From: Clostridiales bacterium
Lineage (GTDB): Bacteria > Bacillota > Clostridia > Christensenellales > Borkfalkiaceae
Reading direction: 5' to 3'
DNA: 37,251 nt
Assembly (NCBI GenBank): GCA_015069485.1
Contig: SVIM01000018.1
Span: forward strand, 1 to 37,251
Position numbers and translations under genes: made by a program. Within the stretch, counting starts at the first letter, position 1; every line of letters begins with the position of its first letter. The notes below the pieces were generated by a model, which was not told where the DNA came from, searched no databases, and saw nothing but the letters and a program-made list of their open reading frames with translations. This document shows positions 18,201 to 25,806 of the stretch, in pieces.

Positions 18201-19560
18201 CTACGTCACCTTCGTTAGTTACGGTTACGGTTGCGGTGAATTCGGTTTCTTTGGTGATTTCTTCAGTGCTCATTTCTAAGCTATCGAAGTTCCAAGAGAA
18301 TTCGGTGTAGGAAAGACCGTAGCCGAAGGGATAAATAACATTTTTAGCGTACCAGTCGTCAGCGTCAGCGTATGTATCGCCAAGGTCTTCGCTTCCGAGC
18401 ACTGCCTTAGCAGCGTCAGAGGTAAGATCTACGTTACCGTCGTCAATTTCCTTATACATGGTTTCGTAGTACTTGTAGCCAAGATAGATACCTTCTTCGT
18501 ATTCAACGGAGTTGGTGCCAAGGTTACCAGCTTGAGCGTCTTCGCTTTGTTGCCATCTTAAGGTATAGTTATTTCCGCTTTCAACGGTTTGCGCGCCGTT
18601 GGAAAGGTTTTGATATACGGGGTCAACGGTAAAGTCACGAGTCCAGATATCAGAGGTTCTACCAGAGGGGTTAACTTCGCCCTTAAGAAGCTTAATGATA
18701 CCGTCAAAGCCGTAGTCACCGGTTTGTACGATATTCATAATAGCGTCGATTTCAGGGTCATCGTGAAGTTCACCAACTTCGATAATGTTACCGGTGTTGA
18801 TAAGAATTACAACTTTTTCAAAGTTTTCTTTAACGTGATTGATTAATTGTTCTTCGTTATAAGAAAGTTCAAGATAGTGTTCGTTAGCGTAAGGAACTAA
18901 TTCGCCATCTTCGTTGGGACGAACACGGTTATCTACGTTTTCCATCAAAAGGTCAGCACCTTCGCCGCCGAGACGGGAAATAACGACTAACGCTGCGTCG
19001 TTATAGTTTTCGTAGGTTGCTTGGATAGTAGGGGTGTAGTAATCTAAAGAAAGTTCTTTGTCTTCATACGTAGGGGTAGTATAACCGGAAGTCATACTAA
19101 GGGAACCGCCGGAATATCTCTGGTATAAAGCTTTAAGTCTGGGGTTGATGCTTATGCCTGCGTTTTCGAACGAGGAATAAATATCAGCGCCAGCTTCAAG
19201 TAAACCAGAACCGGAACCGGTACCGCCGTAGCCGTATGCGTCGGAGTTAATACCGAACAAGCTAACCTTTTTCAAGTTAGCGTAGGGAAGTTTGTTAAGG
19301 GTGCCGTCAACACCGCCACCATTCTTTAAAAGAATAGCGCCTTCGGTAACAACTTCAACGTTCTTTTCCTTAGTTGCTGCTAATACTTCTTCGTTGCTAG
19401 AGAACTGAGAATAGTATTTACTAGCGTTTGCGCCCAACTTGCCAGATTCGTCAAGTTGTCTCATTGCGAATGCAGAGGTAGTTCCTAAAGTGGAGCAAAC
19501 CATGATCGCGCCGAGAGCAGAAGCTATTAACTTCTTGCTGAGTTTGTTTTTTGAGTTCAT
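15295..19560 (-). CDS. Secreted domain-permuted GH3 glycoside hydrolase with Ig-like domains, collagen-like stalk and C-terminal anchor
   Basis: The protein has 1421 residues from the ATG at 19558-19560; AGGAGG lies 6 bases upstream, while an in-frame TTG at 19563 would be too close to it. It has a signal peptide (cleavage near AFA). The permuted order is alpha/beta domain first ([19 protein letters not shown]), then a fibronectin-III-like domain ([12 protein letters not shown]), then the barrel with KHFALNDQE and nucleophile Asp937 in SVVTDYQ. Then follow two putative Ig-like modules (the second with [18 protein letters not shown], He_PIG-like) and one InlB-type repeat ([11 protein letters not shown]). 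A stalk of 19 Gly-X-Y triplets is next, and the end is GCGSVIG, a hydrophobic helix and RKKD. No LPXTG is present. It is the first gene of the cluster behind a strong promoter, so it is probably abundant. Substrate unknown. Confidence 0.9.
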   Translation of the reverse strand: MNSKNKLSKKLIASALGAIMVCSTLGTTSAFAMRQLDESGKLGANASKYYSQFSSNEEVLAATKEKNVEVVTEGAILLKNGGGVDGTLNKLPYANLKKVSLFGINSDAYGYGGTGSGSGLLEAGADIYSSFENAGISINPRLKALYQRYSGGSLSMTSGYTTPTYEDKELSLDYYTPTIQATYENYNDAALVVISRLGGEGADLLMENVDNRVRPNEDGELVPYANEHYLELSYNEEQLINHVKENFEKVVILINTGNIIEVGELHDDPEIDAIMNIVQTGDYGFDGIIKLLKGEVNPSGRTSDIWTRDFTVDPVYQNLSNGAQTVESGNNYTLRWQQSEDAQAGNLGTNSVEYEEGIYLGYKYYETMYKEIDDGNVDLTSDAAKAVLGSEDLGDTYADADDWYAKNVIYPFGYGLSYTEFSWNFDSLEMSTEEITKETEFTATVTVTNEGDVAGKDVVELYMSAPYTAGGIEKAATQLLGFAKTPLLAAGESATVEVKFDAYDIAAYDWSDANGNNYAGYEIEAGDYVFTANKNSHEVVAEKTLELGALKLDTAQATGVEIANRFVDSPDEDAKFNYTAISPTMTVMTRADMVGTFPVAPTADELLYTPGEDNYNKAIVDELDADVVGNLVLTEEEVRTKVNYGYIFGGDYDGSAELWAEDVEIPDSWTQAANDSGVVAIRLPDMMGISPYSDEVVVSENAEINGLTGEEAWEKFMNQLTYEELKLLIHTGFFKTAPIARIGKEEAVDPDGPCTIGGQTKDGYSSVRGGSGTRYWCSAQMQACTWNIELLKEIGNLIGEEALWNNYNGWYAPSMNIHRSPFSGRNFEYYSQDAVHGGLVAAAVISSVTAHGVYPYIKHFALNDQETSRNDIATWADEQTIRENYLKNFQYAVEQGGSCGIMTGFNRLGMIDCPENYALMTQILRDEWGFDGSVVTDYQVGTVGAAHNNMEVFHYAGTNIPLGDKGANARGQGQWNPELRDGKGGVQVGVATRNGNSWSYSTTEFITIDDEDNMAAQIAYYYTRLRAMELLHTHVRSNAIDNGADFQKNFANSTITVPAGVNGLNVALTTGFAADADVTYEVVSAELPAGVTFNADNKAFNVRNATLGDRGTVQIRAYYEGWASKVATFTVNVVPVASLSAGTTLTLNEAYEATVSQSYWVPNPQLGGRESGIRSVTASVSGLPTGLTFDAATSTISGTPTAEGTFNVTITYAVEQQTWNGSSANTSTTRYNSNYTFVVGDAVTVTANGVQYTIAAGSIMDAPAAPAAPEGQVFDGWYQGNTKFDFSAPINSNVTLTARFVDVTPQFRVENGMIQFSEDGGRTWIDVIEMEDLKGEQGEQGPAGPQGAQGEQGPAGPAGADGQDGAQGPAGPQGAQGEQGPAGPQGEPGAAAEGCGSVIGATSAIATVVALGAVLVLRKKD
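15388..15558 (-). repeat. Collagen-like Gly-X-Y coding repeat
   Basis: Nineteen uninterrupted Gly-X-Y triplets are encoded here ([18 protein letters not shown] and similar), with the 12-residue block [12 protein letters not shown] present twice. Bacterial collagen-like stretches can form triple helices, so the enzyme may be displayed as a trimer on a stiff stalk. The DNA is internally repetitive and prone to length changes. Confidence 0.9.
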
Positions 19561-19622
19561 CAAAAGCCTCCTTATATAATATTAAAATCTAATCCGAATT
19601 TTGAAATCGGTATTATACAAAT

Positions 19623-19662
19623 TTAACAAAGGTAATGTTTAACAACAGTAATGGATTAACAA
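19623..19662. promoter_or_regulatory. Three TTAACAA direct repeats in the GH3 leader
   Basis: TTAACAA occurs at 19623, 19639 and 19656, spaced 16 and 17 bases, and the first two are followed by GTAAT. They lie between the promoter and the ribosome binding site of the large GH3 gene. The spacing, about one and a half helix turns, could suit a regulator binding site, but AT-rich chance repetition is not excluded. Confidence 0.35.
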
Positions 19663-19687
19663 AAATTGAAAAAACAATACACGATTA

Positions 19688-19715
19688 ATTATATAATAAT
19701 TATTGAAAATGTCAA
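19688..19715 (-). promoter_or_regulatory. Sigma-A promoter of the GH3 surface cluster
   Basis: On the minus strand TTGACA (19715-19710) and TATAAT (19693-19688) are separated by 16 bases. Both hexamers match the consensus. The leader to the ATG would be about 120 bases. The remaining AT-rich DNA between this promoter and the GNAT gene contains only the terminator at 19828-19862. Confidence 0.75.
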
Positions 19716-19827
19716 TACCTTTTTAAAAAATAACACAAAAAAATATTAAAATGCAATAAAACTATAAAAATATTGCTTTTTTGCTTTTTGCAGGTATTCC
19801 AAATAATATAAATAATTTAAAAAAAAT

Positions 19828-19862
19828 AAAAAAACAAAAAGCCCGCCATTTTTTTGACGGGC
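19828..19862 (-). terminator. Terminator of the MGMT-hemW-GNAT genes
   Basis: In minus-strand reading GCCCGTCA pairs with TGGCGGGC (one G-T pair) around an A-rich loop and is followed by TTTTTGTTTTTTT. It lies 26 bases after the GNAT stop codon. Confidence 0.88.
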
Positions 19863-19888
19863 CATGACTTATTATTAATTGTTGTATT

Positions 19889-20398
19889 TTACAATAATTT
19901 TTCATACGCTAAGCGGGAGGTTCCGTCGCGAGAGATAAAAACCGTTCCGCAATGGGTAAAGCCACAAGATGACAGCAAGCCCTTCATTTGGGTGTTTTTT
20001 TCGTGAGTATCAAAGCGAAGGCTTGCCCTTTGGCGCGCTTTTGCAATGCTTGGAGCAGCGCATTGCACGATATATTTTGCCGCTCCTATTCCCCTTGCGT
20101 TTTTATCGACGGCCACGCGGTGCACTGCCAAATAATTATTTTCCGTAAGCCACTTCCCGTGAATAATATCGTAATTGCTATCGTAATTTACTACCGAAAA
20201 CACAGCAACTATTTCATTATTATAATTTACCGTGTAAAGTATTCCGCCCAAAATCCCGCCTAAAATATCGTTTTTGTCGGGGAAGCCTTTACCCCATTGA
20301 GGGTTACCGTTTTGTTCCATAAAGGCTTGAGCGTCGGTATAAATTTGCAGAATTTTTTCGAGCGAAGAGATGTCGGCTTTTTTATATTCAAATTCCAT
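19889..20398 (-). CDS. GNAT-family N-acetyltransferase
   Basis: This 169-residue protein has the GNAT fold pattern. The acetyl-CoA binding motif A lies around 91-112 (VHRVAVDKNARGIGA, matching R-x-x-G-x-G/A), and a later segment with FDTHEKNTQM and LLSSCGF resembles the family's C-terminal part. The substrate (amine, amino acid or protein N-terminus) cannot be told. It starts 4 bases after the hemW stop codon, with GGAG inside the hemW end, so it is co-translated with hemW. A terminator follows directly. Confidence 0.85.
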   Translation of the reverse strand: MEFEYKKADISSLEKILQIYTDAQAFMEQNGNPQWGKGFPDKNDILGGILGGILYTVNYNNEIVAVFSVVNYDSNYDIIHGKWLTENNYLAVHRVAVDKNARGIGAAKYIVQCAAPSIAKARQRASLRFDTHEKNTQMKGLLSSCGFTHCGTVFISRDGTSRLAYEKLL

Positions 20399-20402
20399 TA
20401 TT

Positions 20403-21512
20403 TTATTTAAAAAACTCCACTATTATTGAATTTTGCACGAAAAGATATTCTTCCTTAATTTTTACAAATTCTTGCGAAATTTGGAAGTAATTAGCGTTCT
20501 TTTCTAAAATTGAACGATATTCAAAAATAAAATCCTTATTAAAGGTGCTTTTATATTCTGCTAAGCTTAAGCCCCTTGCCGTACGAAGCGAAAGCATAAT
20601 ATATTCTTCTTCACGCAAGCTTTCCTCCACTTCTTCCGTATTTATTACGGGCAAATGCTCGGACAAAATGCATTTAAAATATTCGTCTAAATCAAAGGTA
20701 TTTGTAAAGCGGACGTTGTTTATATGTGATGATGCTGAAACACCGAAGCCAATATATTCGCCACGCTTCCAATAATTTTGGTTGTGTCTGCTTTCCTTAC
20801 CCTTTTTGCAAAAGTTAGATACTTCGTAACGCTCGAAGCCTAAAGAAGCCAGTTTTTTAACGCCTGCCGAATACATTTCGGCAACCTCGTCACTATCGGG
20901 CAATTCGCCGTTTAAATAATCCGTATAAATGGGCGTTCCGTCTTCCGGGGTTAAAGCGTACATAGAAATATGACTTGCGCCAAAGCTTGCGGCAACTTCT
21001 ATCGTCTTTTCTATATCCGATATCGTTTGATTCTTTAAGCCTATCATTACGTCAACTGAAAAATTTTCACCTTTTAGTAGCTTTGCGCAATACACAAACT
21101 CGTTAAGAGAGTGAATTCTTCCCAAATCACGAAGCTGTGAATCAACTGCCGTTTGAAGCCCCACGGAAAAACGGTTTATGCCACAGCTTTTATAAGTTTG
21201 AATTTTTTTTGCGCTTACCGTTCCGGGGTTTATTTCGATAGTAATTTCGGCATCGTCAGATAAATTAAAATTCTTTTTCGCGCAAGCAACGAGCATTGCG
21301 ATATAGCTTTCGTCAATGACGGACGGCGTTCCGCCACCGATATAAAGCGTGTCGAAAGCTAAGTTTTTTAATTCTTCCCTTCTAAACGACATTTCTCTAA
21401 AAACGCAAGCCATATAACTTTCGGCAAAGCCGATTTTATCGGGGAAGGAAGCAAAGTCACAATAAGTGCATTTGCTTTTACAAAAGGGGACGTGAACGTA
21501 TATACCTGCCAT
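20403..21512 (-). CDS. hemW: HemW-like radical SAM protein (heme chaperone / coproporphyrinogen oxidase-like)
   Basis: The radical SAM cluster motif is CKSKCTYC (Cys11, Cys15, Cys18), preceded by the family's IYVHVPF start. GGGTPS and EINPGTV follow, then SVGLQT and the HemN C-terminal-like part, about 369 residues in all, the normal HemW length. Members once annotated as oxygen-independent coproporphyrinogen oxidase are now regarded as heme-binding chaperones. I chose the ATG at 21510-21512: GGGAG lies 5 bases upstream and the codon overlaps the previous stop by one base (TAATG). A TTG four codons earlier is in frame but poorly placed. The gene is often next to lepA in Firmicutes, as here. 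Confidence 0.92.
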   Translation of the reverse strand: MAGIYVHVPFCKSKCTYCDFASFPDKIGFAESYMACVFREMSFRREELKNLAFDTLYIGGGTPSVIDESYIAMLVACAKKNFNLSDDAEITIEINPGTVSAKKIQTYKSCGINRFSVGLQTAVDSQLRDLGRIHSLNEFVYCAKLLKGENFSVDVMIGLKNQTISDIEKTIEVAASFGASHISMYALTPEDGTPIYTDYLNGELPDSDEVAEMYSAGVKKLASLGFERYEVSNFCKKGKESRHNQNYWKRGEYIGFGVSASSHINNVRFTNTFDLDEYFKCILSEHLPVINTEEVEESLREEEYIMLSLRTARGLSLAEYKSTFNKDFIFEYRSILEKNANYFQISQEFVKIKEEYLFVQNSIIVEFFK

Positions 21513-21820
21513 TATATCTCCCAACGGTATTTTTTTAAATCTACCGCATTATTAATTACTTCTACGCCTTCGTGCCTTAAAAGGTCCGCTTGAACGCTTA
21601 TTCCGCCAAATGCAAAGCCTTTAGCTAAATTACCGTTTGAAAAAACCACTCTGTGACAGGGCGTAATTATAGGTTCGGGGTTACTGTGAAGCGCCCACCC
21701 CACTTGCCTTGCCATATTTTTATTACCGCAAAGGCGGGCAATATCGCCGTAAGTAGCAACCTTGCCTATGGGAATTTGCTTTACTGTGGCGAACACTTTA
21801 TTAAAAAAATTTTGATCCAT
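21512..21820 (-). CDS. Short MGMT-like protein with PCHRV active-site motif
   Basis: These 102 residues cover only the DNA-binding/active-site domain of O6-alkylguanine-DNA alkyltransferases: a winged-helix region (KVATYGDIARLCG, then ARQVGWAL) and the PCHRV motif with Cys55. Alkyltransferase-like (ATL) proteins of the same length usually carry Trp at this Cys position, so this one keeps the methyl-acceptor residue while lacking the N-terminal domain of Ada or Ogt. It may therefore still repair alkylated guanine, or act as a damage sensor. No clear ribosome binding site is visible. A weak promoter candidate (TTGCAA-16-TAATAT) lies upstream, near the end of the 139-bp repeats. It overlaps hemW by one base. 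Confidence 0.82.
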   Translation of the reverse strand: MDQNFFNKVFATVKQIPIGKVATYGDIARLCGNKNMARQVGWALHSNPEPIITPCHRVVFSNGNLAKGFAFGGISVQADLLRHEGVEVINNAVDLKKYRWEI

Positions 21821-21901
21821 TTTAAGAAGTTGTTTAACGGCTAATATTAATTAGTTCGCGTATATTATGAGGGTAATTAGTTTTTGCAAGGGAATTTAAC
21901 C

Positions 21902-22270
21902 TGCGAGCAAGACAAGGAAAGCGAGCATTTTGCAAGGGAATTTACTTTGCGTAAATGACCGAAGCAAAAGCAGAGTTTGACGAAGTATTGCGTGCCTGAT
22001 TACACACTCACTACGAGTTAGTGAATAAAAACTTTAGAGTTGCGAGCAAGACAAGGAAAGCGAGCATTTTGCAAGGGAGTTTACTATGCGTAAATGACCG
22101 AAGCAAAAGCGGAGTTTGACGATGTATTGCGTGCCTGATTACACACTCACTACGAGTTAGTGAATAAAAACTTTAGAGTTGCGAGCAAGACAAGGAAAAC
22201 GAGCATTTTGCAAGGGAGTTTACTTAGCGTAAATGACCGAAGCAAAAGCGGAGTTTGACATAGTATTGCG
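21902..22270. repeat. 139-bp tandem repeat, about 2.6 copies
   Basis: Units start TGCGAGCAAG at 21902, 22041 and 22180, an exact 139-base period. The last copy stops after about 91 bases, and a piece of a further copy lies at 21881-21900. Each unit contains two small inverted repeats: TCACTA/TAGTGA around CGAGT and TTTAC/GTAAA around a 5-base loop. The loop differs in every copy (TTTGC, TATGC, TTAGC) while the stem is unchanged. The frames are broken by stops, so no protein is likely. It fills the gap between lepA and the MGMT-like gene. No IS-like ends, phage genes or CRISPR structure are seen. Confidence 0.9.
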
Positions 22271-22289
22271 AAGCAAATATAAAGTTTTT

Positions 22290-24098
22290 TTAGTCTTTAT
22301 TCGTTTTTAATATCTCCATAAACACTTCCGAAGGAACTTCTACGCTACCGATAGAGCGCATACGCTTTTTGCCTTCTTTTTGTTTTTCTAAAAGCTTGCG
22401 TTTACGGGTAATATCACCACCGTAACACTTTGCCAATACGTCTTTGCGGACTGCCTTAACAGTTTCGCGCGCAATTATTTTACCGCCGATTGCCGCCTGA
22501 ACGGGGATTTCGAAAAGTTGACGGGGAATTGCGCCTTTAAGATTTTCGCAAAGCGTTCTGCCACGCGAATATGCAGAATCTTCGTGCACGATCATTGAAA
22601 GAGCGTCGCACGCTTCGCCGTTTAAAAGTATATCTAATTTTACAAGCTTACTTTTTTCGTAGCCTAATAGCTCGTAGTCAAAGCTTGCATAACCGCGAGT
22701 GCGGGATTTAATTTGATCGAAAAAGTCGAAAATTATTTCGTTTAAGGGCAAATGATATTCAAGCTGAACGCGATTTGCATCCAAGTAGGTCATCTGCTTA
22801 AACACACCGCGCTTTTCCCTGCATAAGTCCATAATTTGACCTAAATAATCGGGGGGCGAATAAATGTCTGCCTTTACGATAGGCTCTTCCATATGTTCAA
22901 TTTCCGATATGGGAGGAAGGTGCGAAGGGTTATCGACGAAGATAACCTCACAGTCCGTTTTAATAACCTTATAGCTTACCGAAGGCGCAGTTGTAATTAT
23001 GTCTAAACCGAATTCCCTTTCTATGCGCTCTTGTATAATTTCCATATGCAAAAGCCCTAAAAAGCCACATCTAAAGCCGAAGCCTAACGCAACGGAATTG
23101 TCGGCTTCAAAAATTAAGGACGCGTCGTTTAATTGCAGTTTCATTAACGCTTCCTTTAAGTCGTTAAACTTACTGCCGTCTAAAGGATATATACCGCAAA
23201 ATACTACGCTTTGTACCTTTTTATAGCCTGGCAACGCTTCTTTGGCGGGGTTTTCGGCGTTAGTTACCGTGTCGCCAACGGCAACCTCTTGTATGGTTTT
23301 TATAGAAGCTGCAATATAGCCAACCTCGCCTGCAAAAAGCCCTTGTTTAGGGGATAGTCCGGGGGCAAATACGCCAACCTCTACTACGTCGTAAACCTTT
23401 TCGGATTGGAAGGTTTTAATTTTATCGCCAACCTTTACGCTTCCGTCCTTAATTCTTACAAACAAAATTACGCCCTTGTAGTTATCGTAATAGCTATCGA
23501 AAATTAACGCCTTTAAGGGTGCATCGGTATCGCCAGAGGGCGCAGGGAAATATTTTACGACGTCTTCTAAAACCTCGCAAATATTCGTGCCTTCCTTAGC
23601 AGAAATTAAGGGCGCGTAGGACGCGTCTAAGCCGATAACCTCCTCCACTTCCTTTTTTGCCTCTTCAGGGCGCGCGGAAGGAAGGTCGATTTTATTTATT
23701 ACGGGCAAAATTTCCAAATCGTTTTCCAAAGCCAAATAAACGTTGGCTAAGGTTTGCGCTTCTATGCCCTGTGATGCGTCAACTATTAAAATTGCGCCTT
23801 CGCATGCGGCGAGCGAACGGGAAACTTCGTAAGTAAAGTCCACGTGCCCCGGCGTATCGATTAGGTTAAATATATATTCGTTACCGTCGGACGCCGTATA
23901 GAACATTCTTACGGGCGTAAGCTTTATGGTAATACCCCTTTCTCTTTCAATATCCATTGAATCCAAAAGCTGGTCTTCCATATCCCTTTTAGAAACCTGA
24001 CCGGTTTGCTCCATAATTCTGTCTGCAAGGGTAGATTTGCCGTGATCGATATGCGCTATTATACAAAAGTTTCTTAAAAATTTATTAGGTGATGCCAT
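22290..24098 (-). CDS. lepA: Elongation factor 4 (LepA), ribosome back-translocase GTPase
   Basis: The protein has 602 residues, the usual length. The G1 loop is AHIDHGKST near residues 15-23, G2/switch I contains RERGITI, G3 is DTPGHVDF and G4 is NKIDLPSA. The characteristic LepA C-terminus ([19 protein letters not shown]) is present. EF4 binds stalled ribosomes in the cytoplasm and affects translation under stress. It has its own promoter (24122-24150) and a weak GGAA ribosome binding site. No terminator separates it from the downstream repeats, so transcripts may run into the MGMT-like/hemW genes. Confidence 0.98.
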   Translation of the reverse strand: MASPNKFLRNFCIIAHIDHGKSTLADRIMEQTGQVSKRDMEDQLLDSMDIERERGITIKLTPVRMFYTASDGNEYIFNLIDTPGHVDFTYEVSRSLAACEGAILIVDASQGIEAQTLANVYLALENDLEILPVINKIDLPSARPEEAKKEVEEVIGLDASYAPLISAKEGTNICEVLEDVVKYFPAPSGDTDAPLKALIFDSYYDNYKGVILFVRIKDGSVKVGDKIKTFQSEKVYDVVEVGVFAPGLSPKQGLFAGEVGYIAASIKTIQEVAVGDTVTNAENPAKEALPGYKKVQSVVFCGIYPLDGSKFNDLKEALMKLQLNDASLIFEADNSVALGFGFRCGFLGLLHMEIIQERIEREFGLDIITTAPSVSYKVIKTDCEVIFVDNPSHLPPISEIEHMEEPIVKADIYSPPDYLGQIMDLCREKRGVFKQMTYLDANRVQLEYHLPLNEIIFDFFDQIKSRTRGYASFDYELLGYEKSKLVKLDILLNGEACDALSMIVHEDSAYSRGRTLCENLKGAIPRQLFEIPVQAAIGGKIIARETVKAVRKDVLAKCYGGDITRKRKLLEKQKEGKKRMRSIGSVEVPSEVFMEILKTNKD

Positions 24099-24121
24099 AG
24101 TCGTTCCATTAGTTTTTTTAT

Positions 24122-24150
24122 ATTATATAAAAAAAACGGTATTTAGGCAA
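24122..24150 (-). promoter_or_regulatory. Sigma-A promoter of lepA
   Basis: On the minus strand TTGCCT (24150-24145) and TATAAT (24127-24122) are 17 bases apart. The -35 directly abuts the T run of the preceding operon's terminator, a compact terminator-promoter arrangement. Confidence 0.75.
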
Positions 24151-24151
24151 G

Positions 24152-24180
24152 AAAAAAAGCGACGGTTTGTCGCTTTTTTT
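24152..24180. terminator. Bidirectional terminator after the MreB-like gene
   Basis: A7-GCGAC pairs with GTCGC-T7 around GGTTT. The symmetric A/T flanks give a T run on both strands. It ends the ppx-maf-mreB-like operon 14 bases after its last stop codon. Confidence 0.9.
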
Positions 24181-24194
24181 AATTATACTCTAAA

Positions 24195-25211
24195 TTAATC
24201 CTCGGTGGCTAAATATGCAAGTAAATCGTCGGAGGAAAGAATAATTCCTGCACCGATAACTGTAGCATACTGTGGCTCTTCCGTGCATATAACGGGCATT
24301 TTTATTAAGTTTGAAATATAGTCGGTTAGCCCTTCCATTTTACATAAGCCACCCGACATATAAACACCGCTACGCATTATGGAGGAAGCAACTTCAGCAG
24401 GAAGCTTGGTAATTACTAAATTGATGTATTCTATGATTTTGTCGAGGTAAATTTTTATGATATCGTAAATATTTGAAGAATTTATTGCAATCGATTGGGG
24501 GGAAAGCTCGGTTAAATTTCTGCCGTCAACGACAACGGTTTTATTAGATTCTTCTAAAAGCGAGCCAACGGAATTTTTAATTTTTTCGGCTGTGAGAGTA
24601 CCTATCTTTAATCCCAAATTTTCGGCAGTATAGTCCATAATATGACAATCGATATTGCTACCGCCAAGGTTTATAGAGATACCGTAAATTATTCCGTCAA
24701 GCGAAAAAGCAGCAATATTAGTTACGGTGTGACCAATATCTACGCTTAAAACGGGCATAGTTTGCGATAGGGTTGCGTTATGCCCCAAGACGGCGGCAAA
24801 TTGCGTTTGCGTAAAGTAAACCTTGCCTAAATTAAGCCTTGCCGCAAGCGAAAGATATTTTTTGCGAGTGTTTTCCGTGCTGCCGCAAGGTAAAATAAAA
24901 ATAAATTCGCATTTTTTTGCTTTACGGGGGGGTATTTCTATTTTATTCAAAAAATGCTCTAAAAGCGCGGCGGTTAATTTTTCGTTTTTGATATTGCCTT
25001 CTGCAACGGGGTTTATTACGAGCGTATTTTGAGCGGCTTTTCCGCTTAAAGCGCGCGCATTGTTGCCGTACGCTTTTATATAATAGGTAGTTTTTTCTTC
25101 GTTTTTTTGTTCTTCAACGGCAATACAAGTGGCTTCTGATAAAACCACTCCGCAACCGAGCATATAAATTTTAGTTATTTGCGAACCTAAATCAATTGCA
25201 ATCCTCGTCAT
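24195..25211 (-). CDS. MreB/Mbl-family actin-like protein
   Basis: This 338-residue protein has the actin-fold nucleotide motifs: phosphate-1 IDLGSQITKIY at the start, phosphate-2 LSVDIGHTVTNIAAF (about 152-166), and adenosine motif MSGGLCKMEGL near 290. Length matches MreB. The phosphate-1 loop differs from the common IDLGTANT of MreB and the gene is next to maf rather than mreC/mreD, so it is a divergent paralogue or a rod-shape protein relocated in this lineage. Polymerisation under the membrane to guide cell wall synthesis is the family role. AGGA from the maf end precedes the ATG, and the two genes are 2 bases apart. Confidence 0.85.
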   Translation of the reverse strand: MTRIAIDLGSQITKIYMLGCGVVLSEATCIAVEEQKNEEKTTYYIKAYGNNARALSGKAAQNTLVINPVAEGNIKNEKLTAALLEHFLNKIEIPPRKAKKCEFIFILPCGSTENTRKKYLSLAARLNLGKVYFTQTQFAAVLGHNATLSQTMPVLSVDIGHTVTNIAAFSLDGIIYGISINLGGSNIDCHIMDYTAENLGLKIGTLTAEKIKNSVGSLLEESNKTVVVDGRNLTELSPQSIAINSSNIYDIIKIYLDKIIEYINLVITKLPAEVASSIMRSGVYMSGGLCKMEGLTDYISNLIKMPVICTEEPQYATVIGAGIILSSDDLLAYLATED

Positions 25212-25213
25212 AA

Positions 25214-25765
25214 TTATTCCTCGACCTCCTTTAGCATTTTTTCAACTAATTCTACGGGCATACCAACGACGTTAGTGTAGCTACCAAAATATTTTTCAAC
25301 TATACCTTCATCCTGTATTCCGTAGCTACCTGCTTTGTCCATAGGCGAGCCACCTTCAACGTAATCGAAAATAAATTTTTCGCTAAGAGTATTGAATTTT
25401 ACTTCCGTTTTATTAAAGCTTATAAGCTTTTTATTTTCGTTTTGAATACATACCCCCGTTATTACGCTGTGAGTTTTGCCAGAAAGCATTGTAAGCGTAT
25501 TTATAGCGTCTTGCTTGCTTTTTGGCTTGCCTAAAATTTTACCTTGATAAACCACGATAGTGTCGCACCCGATAACGACCGAGCTTATAAATTTATTAAA
25601 AACCTCGTCGCATTTTTGCTCTGCAAGCGAGCAAACAATTTGCTCGGGAGATAGCGAAAAATCTACCCTTTCTTCTAATTGGGCTGGGAATATGCTGAAG
25701 TTATTTAAAATTTTTGATAAAAGCTCCCTTCTTCTTGGGGATGCGCTTGCTAATATATATTGCAT
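25214..25765 (-). CDS. maf: Maf-like nucleoside triphosphate pyrophosphatase
   Basis: These 183 residues match the Maf/Ham1 superfamily: the N-terminal ASASPRRRELL loop, GCDTIVVYQGKILGKP (about 66-82) and the late GSYGIQDEG motif. The enzyme hydrolyses non-canonical or excess nucleotides such as dTTP/UTP, and has been linked to division arrest. No Shine-Dalgarno sequence is visible before the ATG; a hairpin (25781-25801) lies 15 bases upstream, so translation may depend on the folded leader or be weak. Confidence 0.95.
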   Translation of the reverse strand: MQYILASASPRRRELLSKILNNFSIFPAQLEERVDFSLSPEQIVCSLAEQKCDEVFNKFISSVVIGCDTIVVYQGKILGKPKSKQDAINTLTMLSGKTHSVITGVCIQNENKKLISFNKTEVKFNTLSEKFIFDYVEGGSPMDKAGSYGIQDEGIVEKYFGSYTNVVGMPVELVEKMLKEVEE

Positions 25766-25780
25766 AAATAATTAAAAGTA

Positions 25781-25801
25781 ATGCCGCTTTTAAAGCGGCA
25801 T
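25781..25801. terminator. Hairpin between ppx and maf
   Basis: ATGCCGCTT pairs with AAGCGGCAT around TTA, with a clear T run on the plus strand and only ACTTTTAATTATTT on the minus strand. In the operon's direction it is probably a partial terminator. Confidence 0.6.
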
Positions 25802-25806
25802 TTTTA

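Noticed and set aside
19561..19563. TTG start for the large GH3
   Set aside because: It would leave only 3 bases from AGGAGG, whereas the next codon, ATG, gives a normal 6-base gap.
21513..21524. TTG start for hemW four codons upstream
   Set aside because: GGGAG falls inside those codons and is well spaced for the later ATG, which also gives the usual HemW start.
21902..22270. CRISPR array
   Set aside because: The repeat unit is 139 bases, contiguous and with no unique spacers or cas genes nearby.
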